DNA of 64,000 nt, taken from Sphingobacteriia bacterium (GTDB lineage: Bacteria > Bacteroidota > Bacteroidia > Bacteroidales > UBA7960). Position 1 is the first letter of the stretch. The number at the start of each line of letters is the position of its first letter. The position numbers were made by a program, and so were the translations under genes. This document shows positions 26,573 through 35,589 of this stretch, piece after piece. The stretch covers positions 1 through 64,000 of the forward strand of contig JAABRR010000011.1 in the NCBI GenBank assembly GCA_011390785.1, written 5' to 3'. The notes below the pieces were generated by a model, which had not been told where the DNA came from, searched no databases, and saw nothing but the letters and a program-made list of their open reading frames with translations.

Positions 26573-27732
26573 TACCATGCCGCAAATTGTCCGGCGGCAA
26601 TACTCCGCTGCCATTCATCAAAAAGGATATATAAACCTTTTTCGCGCATAAAAAGAGTTGCCTTTTGTAGTGCCTGACGGTAGCGTATTCTTACCAAACA
26701 GTCTTTTTCTTCCCCGGATTTAAGCGCCAAATCTGGTCGTATCCAGTGTATTTCATCAGAAGCAATAAACAAACCCTTGCGGTTAAGTCCCGGATGATTG
26801 TGTCCCTGACCCACGTATACAATGTTTTTCTCAACATCTATTCCCAGAACAAATAATGGAAGAGATTTGCCGCCGATACTCAAACCTTTTCGCTGGCCAA
26901 TGGTATAATAATGTGCACCACGATGTTCACCAGCGATTACCCCATGGGCAACTGAAAAATCATAAGGCTTTACTGATTTCTCAATCAGATCTTCTTTATT
27001 GGTTTCACCTTGTAGAAGATTATTCTGATTTGTAAAATACTCATCATCGGCAGAAATTTCTATTACTTTCCCGGTTTTTGGGGCCAGCTTTTGCTGCAAA
27101 AAGGTGGGTAGATCAACCTTGCCCACAAAACAAATACCTTGCGAATCCTTTTTATCTGCCGAAGCCAGCTCCAATTTAGCCGCAATACGCCTTACTTCGG
27201 GTTTTTCTATTTCGCCAAGGGGAAATAAAACATTGTCGAGTTGCCACTGCGATAACTGGCATAAAAAATAGGACTGATCCTTATTGCTATCCTTGCCAGC
27301 CAATAAGCGTGTATAAATACCTGACGCTGTTTCAACTTTTTTTGTTCGCGCATAATGTCCGGTAGCAATAAAATCGGCACCAAATCTTTGGGCAGCTTCA
27401 TGAAAAACATCAAACTTTATCTCGCGGTTACAGAGCACATCGGGATTGGGGGTTCTACCCATTTCATATTCAGAAAACATATACTCCACCACGCTGGCTT
27501 TGTATTTATCGCTCGAATCAACCACTTCCAGCGGAATACCAATTTTTCGGGCTACAAGCTGCGCCAGAATTATATCCTCTTCCCAGGAGCAATCGCCAGA
27601 TAAGGTTACGCTACTGTCTTTCCAGTTAATCATAAACAGAGCCGTTACATCATAGCCCTGATCCTTTAGAAGCCAGGCGGCAACGCTCGAATCAACTCCT
27701 CCGGAAAGACCAATGATCACTTTTTTTTGCAT
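26533..27732 (-). CDS. mnmA: tRNA 2-thiouridylase MnmA
   Basis: MnmA thiolates U34 of tRNA-Lys, tRNA-Glu and tRNA-Gln. The PP-loop SGGVDSS (residues 10-16), catalytic Cys101 (NPDVLCNREIKF) and the persulfide-forming Cys201 (DSQGICFVGK) are present, as are TGHYAR and the C-terminal beta-barrel (YTIGQRKGLSIGG). 399 residues is slightly longer than the average, as in other Bacteroidota. A TAATTTTG -7-like box (27744-27737 on minus) ends only 4 nt before the ATG, so the transcript may be leaderless. The 3' end overlaps the C26 gene by 40 bp. Part of the extra length is a short insertion between the second Cys and the barrel. Confidence 0.96.
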   Translation of the reverse strand: MQKKVIIGLSGGVDSSVAAWLLKDQGYDVTALFMINWKDSSVTLSGDCSWEEDIILAQLVARKIGIPLEVVDSSDKYKASVVEYMFSEYEMGRTPNPDVLCNREIKFDVFHEAAQRFGADFIATGHYARTKKVETASGIYTRLLAGKDSNKDQSYFLCQLSQWQLDNVLFPLGEIEKPEVRRIAAKLELASADKKDSQGICFVGKVDLPTFLQQKLAPKTGKVIEISADDEYFTNQNNLLQGETNKEDLIEKSVKPYDFSVAHGVIAGEHRGAHYYTIGQRKGLSIGGKSLPLFVLGIDVEKNIVYVGQGHNHPGLNRKGLFIASDEIHWIRPDLALKSGEEKDCLVRIRYRQALQKATLFMREKGLYILFDEWQRSIAAGQFAAWYYGDEVTGSGVIS

Positions 27733-27928
27733 AGCGCAAAATTAGTATTAAATTGACAATGTTATTTAACTAAAATAACCAGTATATAAACTCTTACACT
27801 ACCTTATAACGTAAAATATAGTTTTAGGCAAAAACATCTGATCAGATAATGGAATCAATATGAAGGAAAACCAAAAAAAGAAGGCCGAATTAGGATAAGT
27901 TAATAATTCAAAAACATTTATATAAGAA

Positions 27929-28152
27929 GGGCCTGCTGAAAAAGTTTTTAGTGCATAAGATGCAAGGCGACCAGGCAAAGCTGTATAATAATACTGCGAG
28001 CCGAAGGCAACGACGCAGATGATGCACTAAAAACTAACGATATAACAAAGCAAAGTTGTTCTAATGTTTGATTAAATATCCTTGCACCAAATATTTAAAA
28101 CATTAATTTAAGATGTTAATAAACAATCTATTAAGTGTTTTTCAGCATACCC
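27929..28152. mobile_element. MITE-like element, copy 1 (224 bp)
   Basis: The ends are imperfect inverted repeats: GGGCCTGCTGAAAAA on the left and TTTTTCAGCATACCC on the right. The left half can fold into a long hairpin (GTTTTTAGTGCAT ... ATGCACTAAAAAC). A second copy of exactly the same length lies at 42314-42537. There is no reading frame, and flanking target duplications are not clear. The rest of the gap between mnmA and the thioredoxin gene (27733-28221) shows nothing else. Confidence 0.65.
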
Positions 28153-28221
28153 TAAGTAAGGAGAGTCGTAGATGGATTATACTGAAAACCAGAGCTCAAA
28201 ATTAAATTAACATGGTAAAGG

Positions 28222-28545
28222 CTACTCCTGATCAAACATAAGGCTGTAGGGCCGGGCAATTTTCGATTCCAACTCACCCATGGCAACCAATCCATTGGTA
28301 CGATAGTATTCACGACCATCCATATACAACAAAATTCCAGGCACGCTTAACATTCTCAGTTGACCGGCCAGCTCACGACTTTCGGCAGCATGCACCCTTA
28401 CCAGCGAAATCAAAGGAAATTCTTTTTTCATCACGCTCTCTACCTTTGGCCATAAAGTGTGACAAACCCCGCAAACATCATTGTAAAAATACAACATCAC
28501 GGCGGGCTCATCAGCCAGAAGCTTTTCGAATTCAGTCAGTGTCAT
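28222..28545 (-). CDS. Thioredoxin-like protein
   Basis: This short thioredoxin-fold protein has 107 residues when started at the ATG at 28545 (MTLTEFEKLLADEPAVMLYF). The longer alternative (28602) adds 19 residues of no family resemblance. It has the redox motif CGVC (25-28) and the cis-proline region SVPGILLY. No signal peptide is seen, so it is cytoplasmic. CGVC differs from the CGPC of thioredoxin 1, and the protein resembles thioredoxin-family proteins widespread in Bacteroidota. It may be a general disulfide reductase or a partner of a specific enzyme; no neighbour settles this. Confidence 0.8.
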   Translation of the reverse strand: MTLTEFEKLLADEPAVMLYFYNDVCGVCHTLWPKVESVMKKEFPLISLVRVHAAESRELAGQLRMLSVPGILLYMDGREYYRTNGLVAMGELESKIARPYSLMFDQE

Positions 28546-28713
28546 AGTGGTAATATTAGGGTCATTTATTATGAAAATTTCAAGCACAAAGATATCAAAC
28601 ATCCCGATTTTAAAATGAATCCTATAAAAACATTCAATAATCAGTTATATCTTTACTTAATTGGAAATCAATAAAAAAAGATATGATTATCCCCAATCCT
28701 GCCGGAAAAAATA

Positions 28714-28888
28714 TGGGGCTAAAGCCCCTGTTCTTTAAGGCTTTCAAATCCGTCAGTTAAACTATCGACATTGGATAATTACACTGATTGATAGTTTTTA
28801 TTGATACTTTATTGATATTGCGACTATTTATTGCCGTTGGCTTCAGCCAACGGGTTTAGCTCAGGAAGAACAGGGGGCTTTAGCCCTA
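28714..28888. repeat. Inverted-repeat element with nested hairpins
   Basis: The left arm (tggggctaaagcccctgttctt) is complementary to the right arm (aagaacagggggctttagccc), about 130 bp apart. Between them lies a perfect hairpin, CCGTTGGCT/AGCCAACGG, at 28834-28853. The element has no coding capacity and ends 11 bp before the start of the next gene. It looks like a small non-autonomous palindromic repeat. A possible decayed relative is at about 60476-60535. Confidence 0.55.
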
Positions 28889-28899
28889 TTTAGACATAT

Positions 28900-29256
28900 A
28901 TGCCAGTACAAAAAAATGTACTTGCAAAATTGCGGATAATACTCTCAGGTGCAGGAATTCAAATTTACGGGCTATACAAAGCACAGCAAACCCTTGCCTA
29001 TATTGATTGGAACCACCAAAAAATTGAGTACATTTTACCTGGCAAAAAAAAGCGCGTCACCATACAAATATCCGAACTAACAGCTATTGAAATAAAAGTT
29101 TTCCAGGTGATATTTTACTTCAAAAACGGAAATAAAACCATCCTTAATATGGAAAACTTCCTTTACAAAGACCTTCAAACCATAAAGGAAGGCATGCAAG
29201 CCATTGGTAAAAGTCTGGAAAACCAAAAAAAATCTCAGACTGCATCAAAAGATTGA
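28900..29256 (+). CDS. Hypothetical protein, 118 residues
   Basis: I do not recognise a family. The protein has no signal peptide or membrane helix. It alternates predicted beta-strands (TLAYIDWNHQKIEYIL, RVTIQISELTAIEIKVFQVIFYFKNGNKTILNM) and ends in a charged helix (KDLQTIKEGMQAIGKSLENQKK), a pattern that could fit a small PH-like or beta-sandwich domain. It lies alone between the inverted-repeat element and the molybdenum hydroxylase, and 114 bp separate it from the latter. Codon use looks ordinary for the window, so the frame is probably real. Confidence 0.55.
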   Translation: MPVQKNVLAKLRIILSGAGIQIYGLYKAQQTLAYIDWNHQKIEYILPGKKKRVTIQISELTAIEIKVFQVIFYFKNGNKTILNMENFLYKDLQTIKEGMQAIGKSLENQKKSQTASKD

Positions 29257-29370
29257 TCAGCCCCAGGTCTCTACCTTACTAAATCATCGGTTTTTTAAAT
29301 GATAAAAATACCGTAACTTCGTCAGCGGGCAAAACTGATTGTTACATTGCATATCCAATATTACCACGAT

Positions 29371-31941
29371 ATGATAAAATTCCTGTTAAACGGAGAATCC
29401 ATAGACTATGATGGTGACCTTAAAGGGAATTTACTCCATTACTTACGAAAGGAAAAACTTTTAACCGCAGCTAAAAATGGTTGCTCTGGTGAGGGTAGTT
29501 GTGGCGCTTGTTTGATTGAGTTTAATGGCAAGCCTCGTTTGGCCTGCAAAACATCCATGGACGAAACAAGTAAGGCAGAAATCAACACGCTCGAAGGCAT
29601 TCCTGAATCAGTGCGAAAAATCATAGCCACCAGCTTTGTAAATCGCGGGGCTGTTCAATGTGGATTTTGCACTCCCGGATTTGTAATGCGCACACACATC
29701 CTGCTTAAAAACAACCCCTATCCTACCCATAAAGATATCCAGGAAGCCATAAACGGCCACCATTGCCGATGCACCGGATACAAAAAAGTAGAAGCAGCCA
29801 TTGCTGAATCAGCCTTACAACTTACTGGTAAACACCCTGTAGAAAAACTCAATCCATCAGGGCCCATAGGTACATCTACACCCAAATACAAAGCCATGGA
29901 AGCCGCTACTGGCAAACAGTTGTTTGTTGACGACATGCATTTTGATGGCATGTTATACGGAGCGCTGCTTTTCAGTGCCCACCCCAGGGCAAAAATAAAA
30001 ACCATAAATACCCGTATTGCCAAAGGAATGCCTGGAGTTAAGGCCGTTTTAACGGAAAGAGATATTCCTGGAACCCGCTTTACCGGACAGTATTATAAGG
30101 ATTGGCCTTTGATGATATCCGTAGGAGAAACAACCCATTTTACAGGAGATGTACTGGCTGGTGTAGTTGCTGAAACAGAGCAACAGGCACGCGAAGCTAT
30201 CACCAAAATAGAAGTAAGCTATGATGTGCTTCCACCCATTACAACCACCGAAGAGGCACTTGTTCCAAAGGGACCACAGGTACATCGTAAAAAATCAAAT
30301 CTGGTTGAAACTGCCAAACACTACCAGGGTGAACCTGATAAAGCCCTCAAAGAAGCAGATTTTGTTATTTCAGGAAAATACTCTACCCAAAGGGTAGAAC
30401 ACGCCTATCTGGAAACAGAATCGGCTATTGCACTCTGGGAAAAAGGAGGAATTACCCTGTACTCTGCCGGTCAGGGGATTTACAAAGATCGCCACCATGT
30501 TGCCAGGCTGCTCAATATGCGCGAGAAGCGAGTCAGAGTCATTCATGTGCCTACCGGGGGCGCTTTTGGGGGCAAAGAAGACTTTAGCGTTCAGGGCCAC
30601 GCAGCACTCTTTGCCAAACTCCTGAAAGCCCCCGTAAAATTTACTCTTACCCGCCAAGAATCCATAAGGATGCATCCTAAAAGAATTCCTGTAACCATCG
30701 ATATTACCCTGGCTTGCGATGGTAATGGCATGCTTACAGCCATAAAAATGCGTGCCACCGGCGATACCGGAGCCTACGCTTCGATAGGTTCAAGAGTAAT
30801 GGACCGTATTGCCAGCCATGCAACAGGAGGCTACTATATCCCGAATATCGATGTTCAGGCCTTTACCGTTTACTCAAACAATGCCCCATCAGGTGCCATG
30901 CGCGGATCAGGTGCCAGCCAGGCGGTATTTGCTCTTGAGAGCTGTATCGACGAGCTCTGCCATATGAGCGAATTCGACCGTTGGCAGTTCAGGTACGACA
31001 ATGCCCTTACAGAAGGCCTTACTACCGGAAGCGGTGATCATGTGCGATCGGTGGGCATCATTGAATGTTTGGAAGCCATAAAAGACAAATACTACCAGCA
31101 CAGATTTACAGGTATTGCCTGTGCCATAAAAAGTAATGGAGTGGGCAATGGAGTTAAAGATTACGCCGATACAATTATTGAAATCGTTTCACCGCAAAAA
31201 GTGATTCTACATCACGGATGGAGTGAAATGGGACAGGGGATCCATACAATTGCTACACAGGTGCTTTGCAAAGAAACTGGCATCAATCCGGAAATTGTTG
31301 AAATATTAGTAGATACCCAATCGGGGATCAAAACCGGTATGACCACAGCATCGCGCGAAACCGTGCTTCTAGGGAATGCCATTATTGATGCCTGTAAGAA
31401 ACTGAAAAAAGACCTTAAGAAAAATAATTTGGAAAAACTTTCCGGCAGAAAATATAAAGGACGCTGGGAATGCCACTGGACCCGTAAGCCCTGGATCAGA
31501 AAACGGAATGCAGTAACCCACTACTCTTATGGATATGCAGCCCAATTGGTAGTGCTGGACAGCGAAGGAGCCATTGAAAAAATTTACTCGGCCCAGGATG
31601 CCGGGAAGATAATCAACCCCATAATTTTTGAAGGACAGGTGGAAGGTGCAATCCATATGGGACTGGGCTATGCACTATCCGAAGAAATTATAACAGAAAA
31701 TGGTGTTATTCAAAACACAAAACTTTCCGATTGTAAAATCCTGACAGCCAAACAAACCCCTGAAATAGAAATCATCCCCATTGAGGTGCCCGATCCCGTA
31801 GGCCCATACGGCAGCAAAGCTATCGAAGAAACCAGTGTAGTACCTGTGGCAGCCGCTGTTTCCAACGCTTTTGCACAGTTCGACAACATAAGAAGACACA
31901 AGCTTCCGCTCGAACCCATTGCCCATCCAAAACTCCCATAA
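29371..31941 (+). CDS. Molybdenum hydroxylase: [2Fe-2S] domain fused to xanthine dehydrogenase-type molybdopterin domain
   Basis: From the ATG at 29371 the protein has 856 residues (an ATG 8 codons upstream is possible). The N-terminus is a plant-type [2Fe-2S] ferredoxin domain with Cys38, Cys44, Cys47 and Cys59, followed by a second cluster domain (QCGFCTPGF and HHCRCTGYKKVEAAI). The rest is the aldehyde oxidase/xanthine dehydrogenase molybdopterin part: GQGIYKDRHHVA, PTGGAFGGKEDFS, SGAMRGSGASQ and the C-terminal active-site glutamate region GSKAIEETSVVPVAAAVSNAF. The FAD subunit usual in this family is missing. This two-part layout resembles the selenium-dependent xanthine dehydrogenase/molybdenum hydroxylase group. 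The enzyme should hydroxylate a purine, N-heterocycle or aldehyde; the substrate is open. The downstream five-module oxidoreductase may be its electron partner. Confidence 0.88.
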   Translation: MIKFLLNGESIDYDGDLKGNLLHYLRKEKLLTAAKNGCSGEGSCGACLIEFNGKPRLACKTSMDETSKAEINTLEGIPESVRKIIATSFVNRGAVQCGFCTPGFVMRTHILLKNNPYPTHKDIQEAINGHHCRCTGYKKVEAAIAESALQLTGKHPVEKLNPSGPIGTSTPKYKAMEAATGKQLFVDDMHFDGMLYGALLFSAHPRAKIKTINTRIAKGMPGVKAVLTERDIPGTRFTGQYYKDWPLMISVGETTHFTGDVLAGVVAETEQQAREAITKIEVSYDVLPPITTTEEALVPKGPQVHRKKSNLVETAKHYQGEPDKALKEADFVISGKYSTQRVEHAYLETESAIALWEKGGITLYSAGQGIYKDRHHVARLLNMREKRVRVIHVPTGGAFGGKEDFSVQGHAALFAKLLKAPVKFTLTRQESIRMHPKRIPVTIDITLACDGNGMLTAIKMRATGDTGAYASIGSRVMDRIASHATGGYYIPNIDVQAFTVYSNNAPSGAMRGSGASQAVFALESCIDELCHMSEFDRWQFRYDNALTEGLTTGSGDHVRSVGIIECLEAIKDKYYQHRFTGIACAIKSNGVGNGVKDYADTIIEIVSPQKVILHHGWSEMGQGIHTIATQVLCKETGINPEIVEILVDTQSGIKTGMTTASRETVLLGNAIIDACKKLKKDLKKNNLEKLSGRKYKGRWECHWTRKPWIRKRNAVTHYSYGYAAQLVVLDSEGAIEKIYSAQDAGKIINPIIFEGQVEGAIHMGLGYALSEEIITENGVIQNTKLSDCKILTAKQTPEIEIIPIEVPDPVGPYGSKAIEETSVVPVAAAVSNAFAQFDNIRRHKLPLEPIAHPKLP

Positions 31942-32169
31942 GAAATTCATCCTTACTTCAGTTTAATATTAGATCGGTTGGCCCTGAAAACCAACTCATT
32001 CAAACCATGTTTAGAATGATTTCAAATAATAGGTCTTAGGGCTCAAATCCTTCTAAAAAAATTACCTTTGCCTTCGAAACGCTTATCATTCAAGCCGTAA
32101 AGAATCTTGATCTTAAGATTTTTTAGTTCAAAGCTGTCATAAATCAACACAAAACACCCTAAACGTTCT

Positions 32170-35100
32170 ATGCGCAAAATATCAAAACACCCTATTATTG
32201 AGATAACACCGCACCAGGAAACCTCATTCCAATATAATGGTGGGCAGGTTTTGGCAGAAAAAGGCTTTACCATCGCCGCTGCCCTTCACCAGGCAGGCCA
32301 TCCCATACATAGCCACAGCCTGAAAAACAGGAGCCGAAGCCTCGAATGCGGCATTGGCAAATGTGGTGCCTGCGAAATGCTTGTTGATGGCGAGATCAAA
32401 CGGATTTGTATTACTTTGTGTGATGATGTTAAGCAAGTTTCCGAGATTCCACACAACTATGTTGCCCCAGCTACCGGATACAGCAAAAAGAAAGCTCTTA
32501 ACATTTACAAAACCGATGTGGTAATTGTGGGCGCTGGGCCTGCCGGACTGGCAACGCGGGATATATTAAACCATCATCAGGTAAGCAATATAGTGGTAGA
32601 TTCCAACGGAGAAATTGGCGGACAGTTTAACATGCAAACTCACCAGTTTTTCTTTTTCGAGAAAGAGAAAAAGTATGGTGGACTAAGAGGATTTGAAATT
32701 TCTGACCTGCTGGCCGGTGAAAACCACAATGGTATTATGCTCAACTCTACCGTTTGGGATATTTTCGAAAACAATCGGGTAGCGGTAAAAAACATCAAAA
32801 CACAGGAAATATATTACATTGATTGCGAATACTTTGTGGTTGCCACCGGTGCCGTCCCATTTCTACCTACCTTTCATAACGATGATTTACCAGGGGTTTA
32901 CACAGCTGCCGTTATTCAGAAAATGATGAATATTGAACTTACCTTGCTGGGAAAAAATATTCTTACTGTTGGGGCCGGAAATATTGGCTATTTAACCAGC
33001 TACCAGCTTATGCAGGCAGGTGCCAACGTAAAGGCAATTATAGAAGCACAACCCAACGAAGGGGGTTTTCCCGTGCAGGCCAACAGAATAAGGCGTTTGG
33101 GAATTCCCATCATGCTCTCTCATATAATTTTGGAAGCTATTCCCAACGAAAAGGGAGATGGCATCAGGGCCGCGGTAATTGCCAAATCAGAAAACTTTAA
33201 GGCTATACCAGGTACCGAACAAGAGATTGGAGGAATAGATGCTATAAACATTTGCACCGGACTAATGCCCGACAATGTGCTGCTGATTAAAGGCCGTGAA
33301 ATGTTTGGAAGAAAATGCCTGGGTGCCGGAGATGCTGTGCGCATTGGCGAAGGAACCAGTGCCGTGTTACGAGGGAAACAGGTAGCTTACGAAATCCTGG
33401 AGAATATGCAAAAAACATTTCTCTACAATGATTTCCTTGCTGTTTCCAAAGAATACATCGATTCGCAGCAACATCCTTTCAAAGTTCAGGAAGAACCTTT
33501 TCTCCCTGAACCCGAAAGAATGGAAAAACCTTTTGTGGTTATCGACTGCCTCTATGGATTTGCCTGCAACCCCTGTGCTTTTGCCTGCCCTTATGGCGCC
33601 ATTACCAAATCATCAACCAGCACCATTCCACATATCGATTACGAAAAATGCATCGGTTGCATGGAATGTGTGTATCAATGTCCGGGATTGGCCATCTTTG
33701 GCTACAACATCAAACGCGACCTGTTCTTTCTTCCCATAGAATTCGACCTTGAAGAAGGCAAAGAAGTTTTTCTGGTTGATAACAATGCCAAAATACTAGG
33801 CGAAGGGTTCATTCAAAAGATCCTGCGCAAGAAAAACCGCACCCACATTGCAAGGGTCAAAGCAGAAAAGATTGAAGAAAAGGACAAGATTCATGTTCGG
33901 GGATTTATCCAGAAAGACCATTTCCCACAAAATCCAGAGATAAAACCCCATCCCGAATCTTTTATGGGTGATACTTTTATTTGTCATTGCGATGATGTGG
34001 GTTTAGACCAGGTAATGAAAGTAATTGGCGATCGGAAATTTATTTCTGTGGAAGAAATTAAGCACACCACCCATCTTGGAATGGGCCCCTGCCGCGGGAA
34101 AAGATGCATACAGCGTCTCAAACAAAACCTTGCTCCCAAAGGAATAAGACTGATTGGCACCAGCACACCCAGGGCACCCATGTCGAACCAGGTTAGTATG
34201 GGAGAAATCTACCCTGCCAATCATCATGAAAAAATTATTACTCCTGAAATTCATCACAAAAGACAAGTTATTGAAGTAAAATCATTTGTTGCCGGCGGTG
34301 GAATTGGTGGCAGCTCACTTTTCCGGTTTTTGGCCGAAGAAGGCTATGAACCGGTAATGATCAACCATGGCTATGGCGCATCCTGGCGAAACATTGCCGG
34401 GGGCAGACCTGTATTCAGTCTTCCGGAACTTACCGACATTGCCAGACACAACCTTGAGCTTTTCGAACAGCTGGCAAAGAATCACGATATCGACTTCCGC
34501 CTAATCAACTACATTACTTTTGCGCATGACGAAGCCATGTTGAAAGCATTAGAAGAATCAATGGCATGGCAAAAGGCAGTTATGCTAAAACCTTCGCAAT
34601 TTAAAACTGAGATATCGCCCTGGTTCAATTCATCGAACCAAAAATATATGGCTGCCCTAAAAACCAGCGAATGTTGGCAGGCAACCCCCGGAAAGGTAAT
34701 TGAAGCACTCCGAAAAAGTGCCGTCGCAGCTGGTGGCAACCTTCTGGAAGACACCCAGCTTATCGACATTCAAAAAAATGAAGACAAATTCATTGCCATC
34801 GTAAAAAACCATGAGGGTGAATTTATAGAATACCACACCCCTGTATTCATTAATGCTTTGGGTGCAGAAGGCGATAAATTCGCCAAACTGTTGGATATAG
34901 AAACAGGTCTCTACCCGGTTAAACATCAGGCTTTTATTACACGTAGATTGCCCATGTTGGGAACAAACGGCAGACCTCTTGATATGCTGATTGACCGCAG
35001 GAATTACAAAGGATTTTCAGCCGTTTACGGCCAGCAATTGGGAGAAACAGGCCAGATTATTGGGTGTGCATCACCTGCTGTTGAACCCCGGGAAACAGGT

Positions 35101-35400
35101 CGTGATGTAAAAGTGAACAGTAAAGATTTTGCTGAAATTGTTTCTGAAATATTTGTTGATTGGATACCCGAAATATCGGCAGCCGGATTTCAGGCTATGT
35201 GGGCTGGCTATTACATTGAGCCCCACATGATTGTAGATATGAAAAAAGGTCTGTTCCTGGGGTTGAGAGGGCAGGGTTTCATGCTGGCACAATATCTTGC
35301 CAAGCTTTATGTAAATCAGCTTACCGGGAAACCTGTTCCAGACTACTTCAAAAGGCTTTGCCTTGATGGCGATGCTTTGCTGGAAAAAGCCTTTAAATAG
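32170..35400 (+). CDS. Five-module FAD/iron-sulfur oxidoreductase (HcnA-HcnB-ferredoxin-BFD-HcnC/DAO fusion)
   Basis: In order, the 1076 residues hold the following modules. (1) A [2Fe-2S] domain with Cys60, Cys65, Cys68 and Cys80. (2) A pyridine nucleotide-disulfide-type flavoprotein with GAGPAG (121-126) and a second dinucleotide loop GAGNIG (from 268). (3) A ferredoxin insert with two clusters (Cys460/466/469/473 and Cys494/497/500/504). (4) A BFD-type [2Fe-2S] domain (CHCDDVGLDQV from 605; GPCRGKRC). (5) A D-amino-acid-oxidase-type flavoprotein with GGGIGG (709-714). Modules 1, 2+4 and 5 correspond to the separate subunits of hydrogen cyanide synthase, opine oxidase and D-hydroxyproline dehydrogenase. 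Those enzymes oxidise an amine or imino acid and pass electrons inward. The fusion plus ferredoxin suggests oxidation of an amino or imino acid coupled to NAD(P) or ferredoxin. The substrate is not readable. Confidence 0.87.
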   Translation: MRKISKHPIIEITPHQETSFQYNGGQVLAEKGFTIAAALHQAGHPIHSHSLKNRSRSLECGIGKCGACEMLVDGEIKRICITLCDDVKQVSEIPHNYVAPATGYSKKKALNIYKTDVVIVGAGPAGLATRDILNHHQVSNIVVDSNGEIGGQFNMQTHQFFFFEKEKKYGGLRGFEISDLLAGENHNGIMLNSTVWDIFENNRVAVKNIKTQEIYYIDCEYFVVATGAVPFLPTFHNDDLPGVYTAAVIQKMMNIELTLLGKNILTVGAGNIGYLTSYQLMQAGANVKAIIEAQPNEGGFPVQANRIRRLGIPIMLSHIILEAIPNEKGDGIRAAVIAKSENFKAIPGTEQEIGGIDAINICTGLMPDNVLLIKGREMFGRKCLGAGDAVRIGEGTSAVLRGKQVAYEILENMQKTFLYNDFLAVSKEYIDSQQHPFKVQEEPFLPEPERMEKPFVVIDCLYGFACNPCAFACPYGAITKSSTSTIPHIDYEKCIGCMECVYQCPGLAIFGYNIKRDLFFLPIEFDLEEGKEVFLVDNNAKILGEGFIQKILRKKNRTHIARVKAEKIEEKDKIHVRGFIQKDHFPQNPEIKPHPESFMGDTFICHCDDVGLDQVMKVIGDRKFISVEEIKHTTHLGMGPCRGKRCIQRLKQNLAPKGIRLIGTSTPRAPMSNQVSMGEIYPANHHEKIITPEIHHKRQVIEVKSFVAGGGIGGSSLFRFLAEEGYEPVMINHGYGASWRNIAGGRPVFSLPELTDIARHNLELFEQLAKNHDIDFRLINYITFAHDEAMLKALEESMAWQKAVMLKPSQFKTEISPWFNSSNQKYMAALKTSECWQATPGKVIEALRKSAVAAGGNLLEDTQLIDIQKNEDKFIAIVKNHEGEFIEYHTPVFINALGAEGDKFAKLLDIETGLYPVKHQAFITRRLPMLGTNGRPLDMLIDRRNYKGFSAVYGQQLGETGQIIGCASPAVEPRETGRDVKVNSKDFAEIVSEIFVDWIPEISAAGFQAMWAGYYIEPHMIVDMKKGLFLGLRGQGFMLAQYLAKLYVNQLTGKPVPDYFKRLCLDGDALLEKAFK

Positions 35401-35551
35401 TAGGTTAAAATAAAAATAAGGTTTGCAAATACAACTCGTTAATAATCTTTCAATTAGACTTGATATTAATAGACTTCAGAAAAAGACTTTGGCCTAAATA
35501 ACCGGAGTAATTATAATATTTTCATCTCGAAACAACAAAAGAAACCCCAAA

Positions 35552-35575
35552 AAGGTTATTTTTACAAGTAACCTT
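35552..35575. promoter_or_regulatory. Small inverted repeat before the PepSY-like gene
   Basis: AAGGTTA and TAACCTT flank a 10-nt loop, 14 nt before the ATG at 35590. It could be an operator or a leader hairpin; the evidence is the symmetry alone. Confidence 0.2.
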
Positions 35576-35589
35576 AAATACATAGCACA

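Noticed and set aside
28603-28674. Coding frame on the plus strand upstream of the inverted-repeat element
   Set aside because: It is the complement of the thioredoxin gene and its promoter region, with no supporting motif.
29371-31941. Complete xanthine dehydrogenase (XdhABC)
   Set aside because: No FAD-binding subunit or XdhC-type maturation gene is present, so the substrate and name cannot be assigned.
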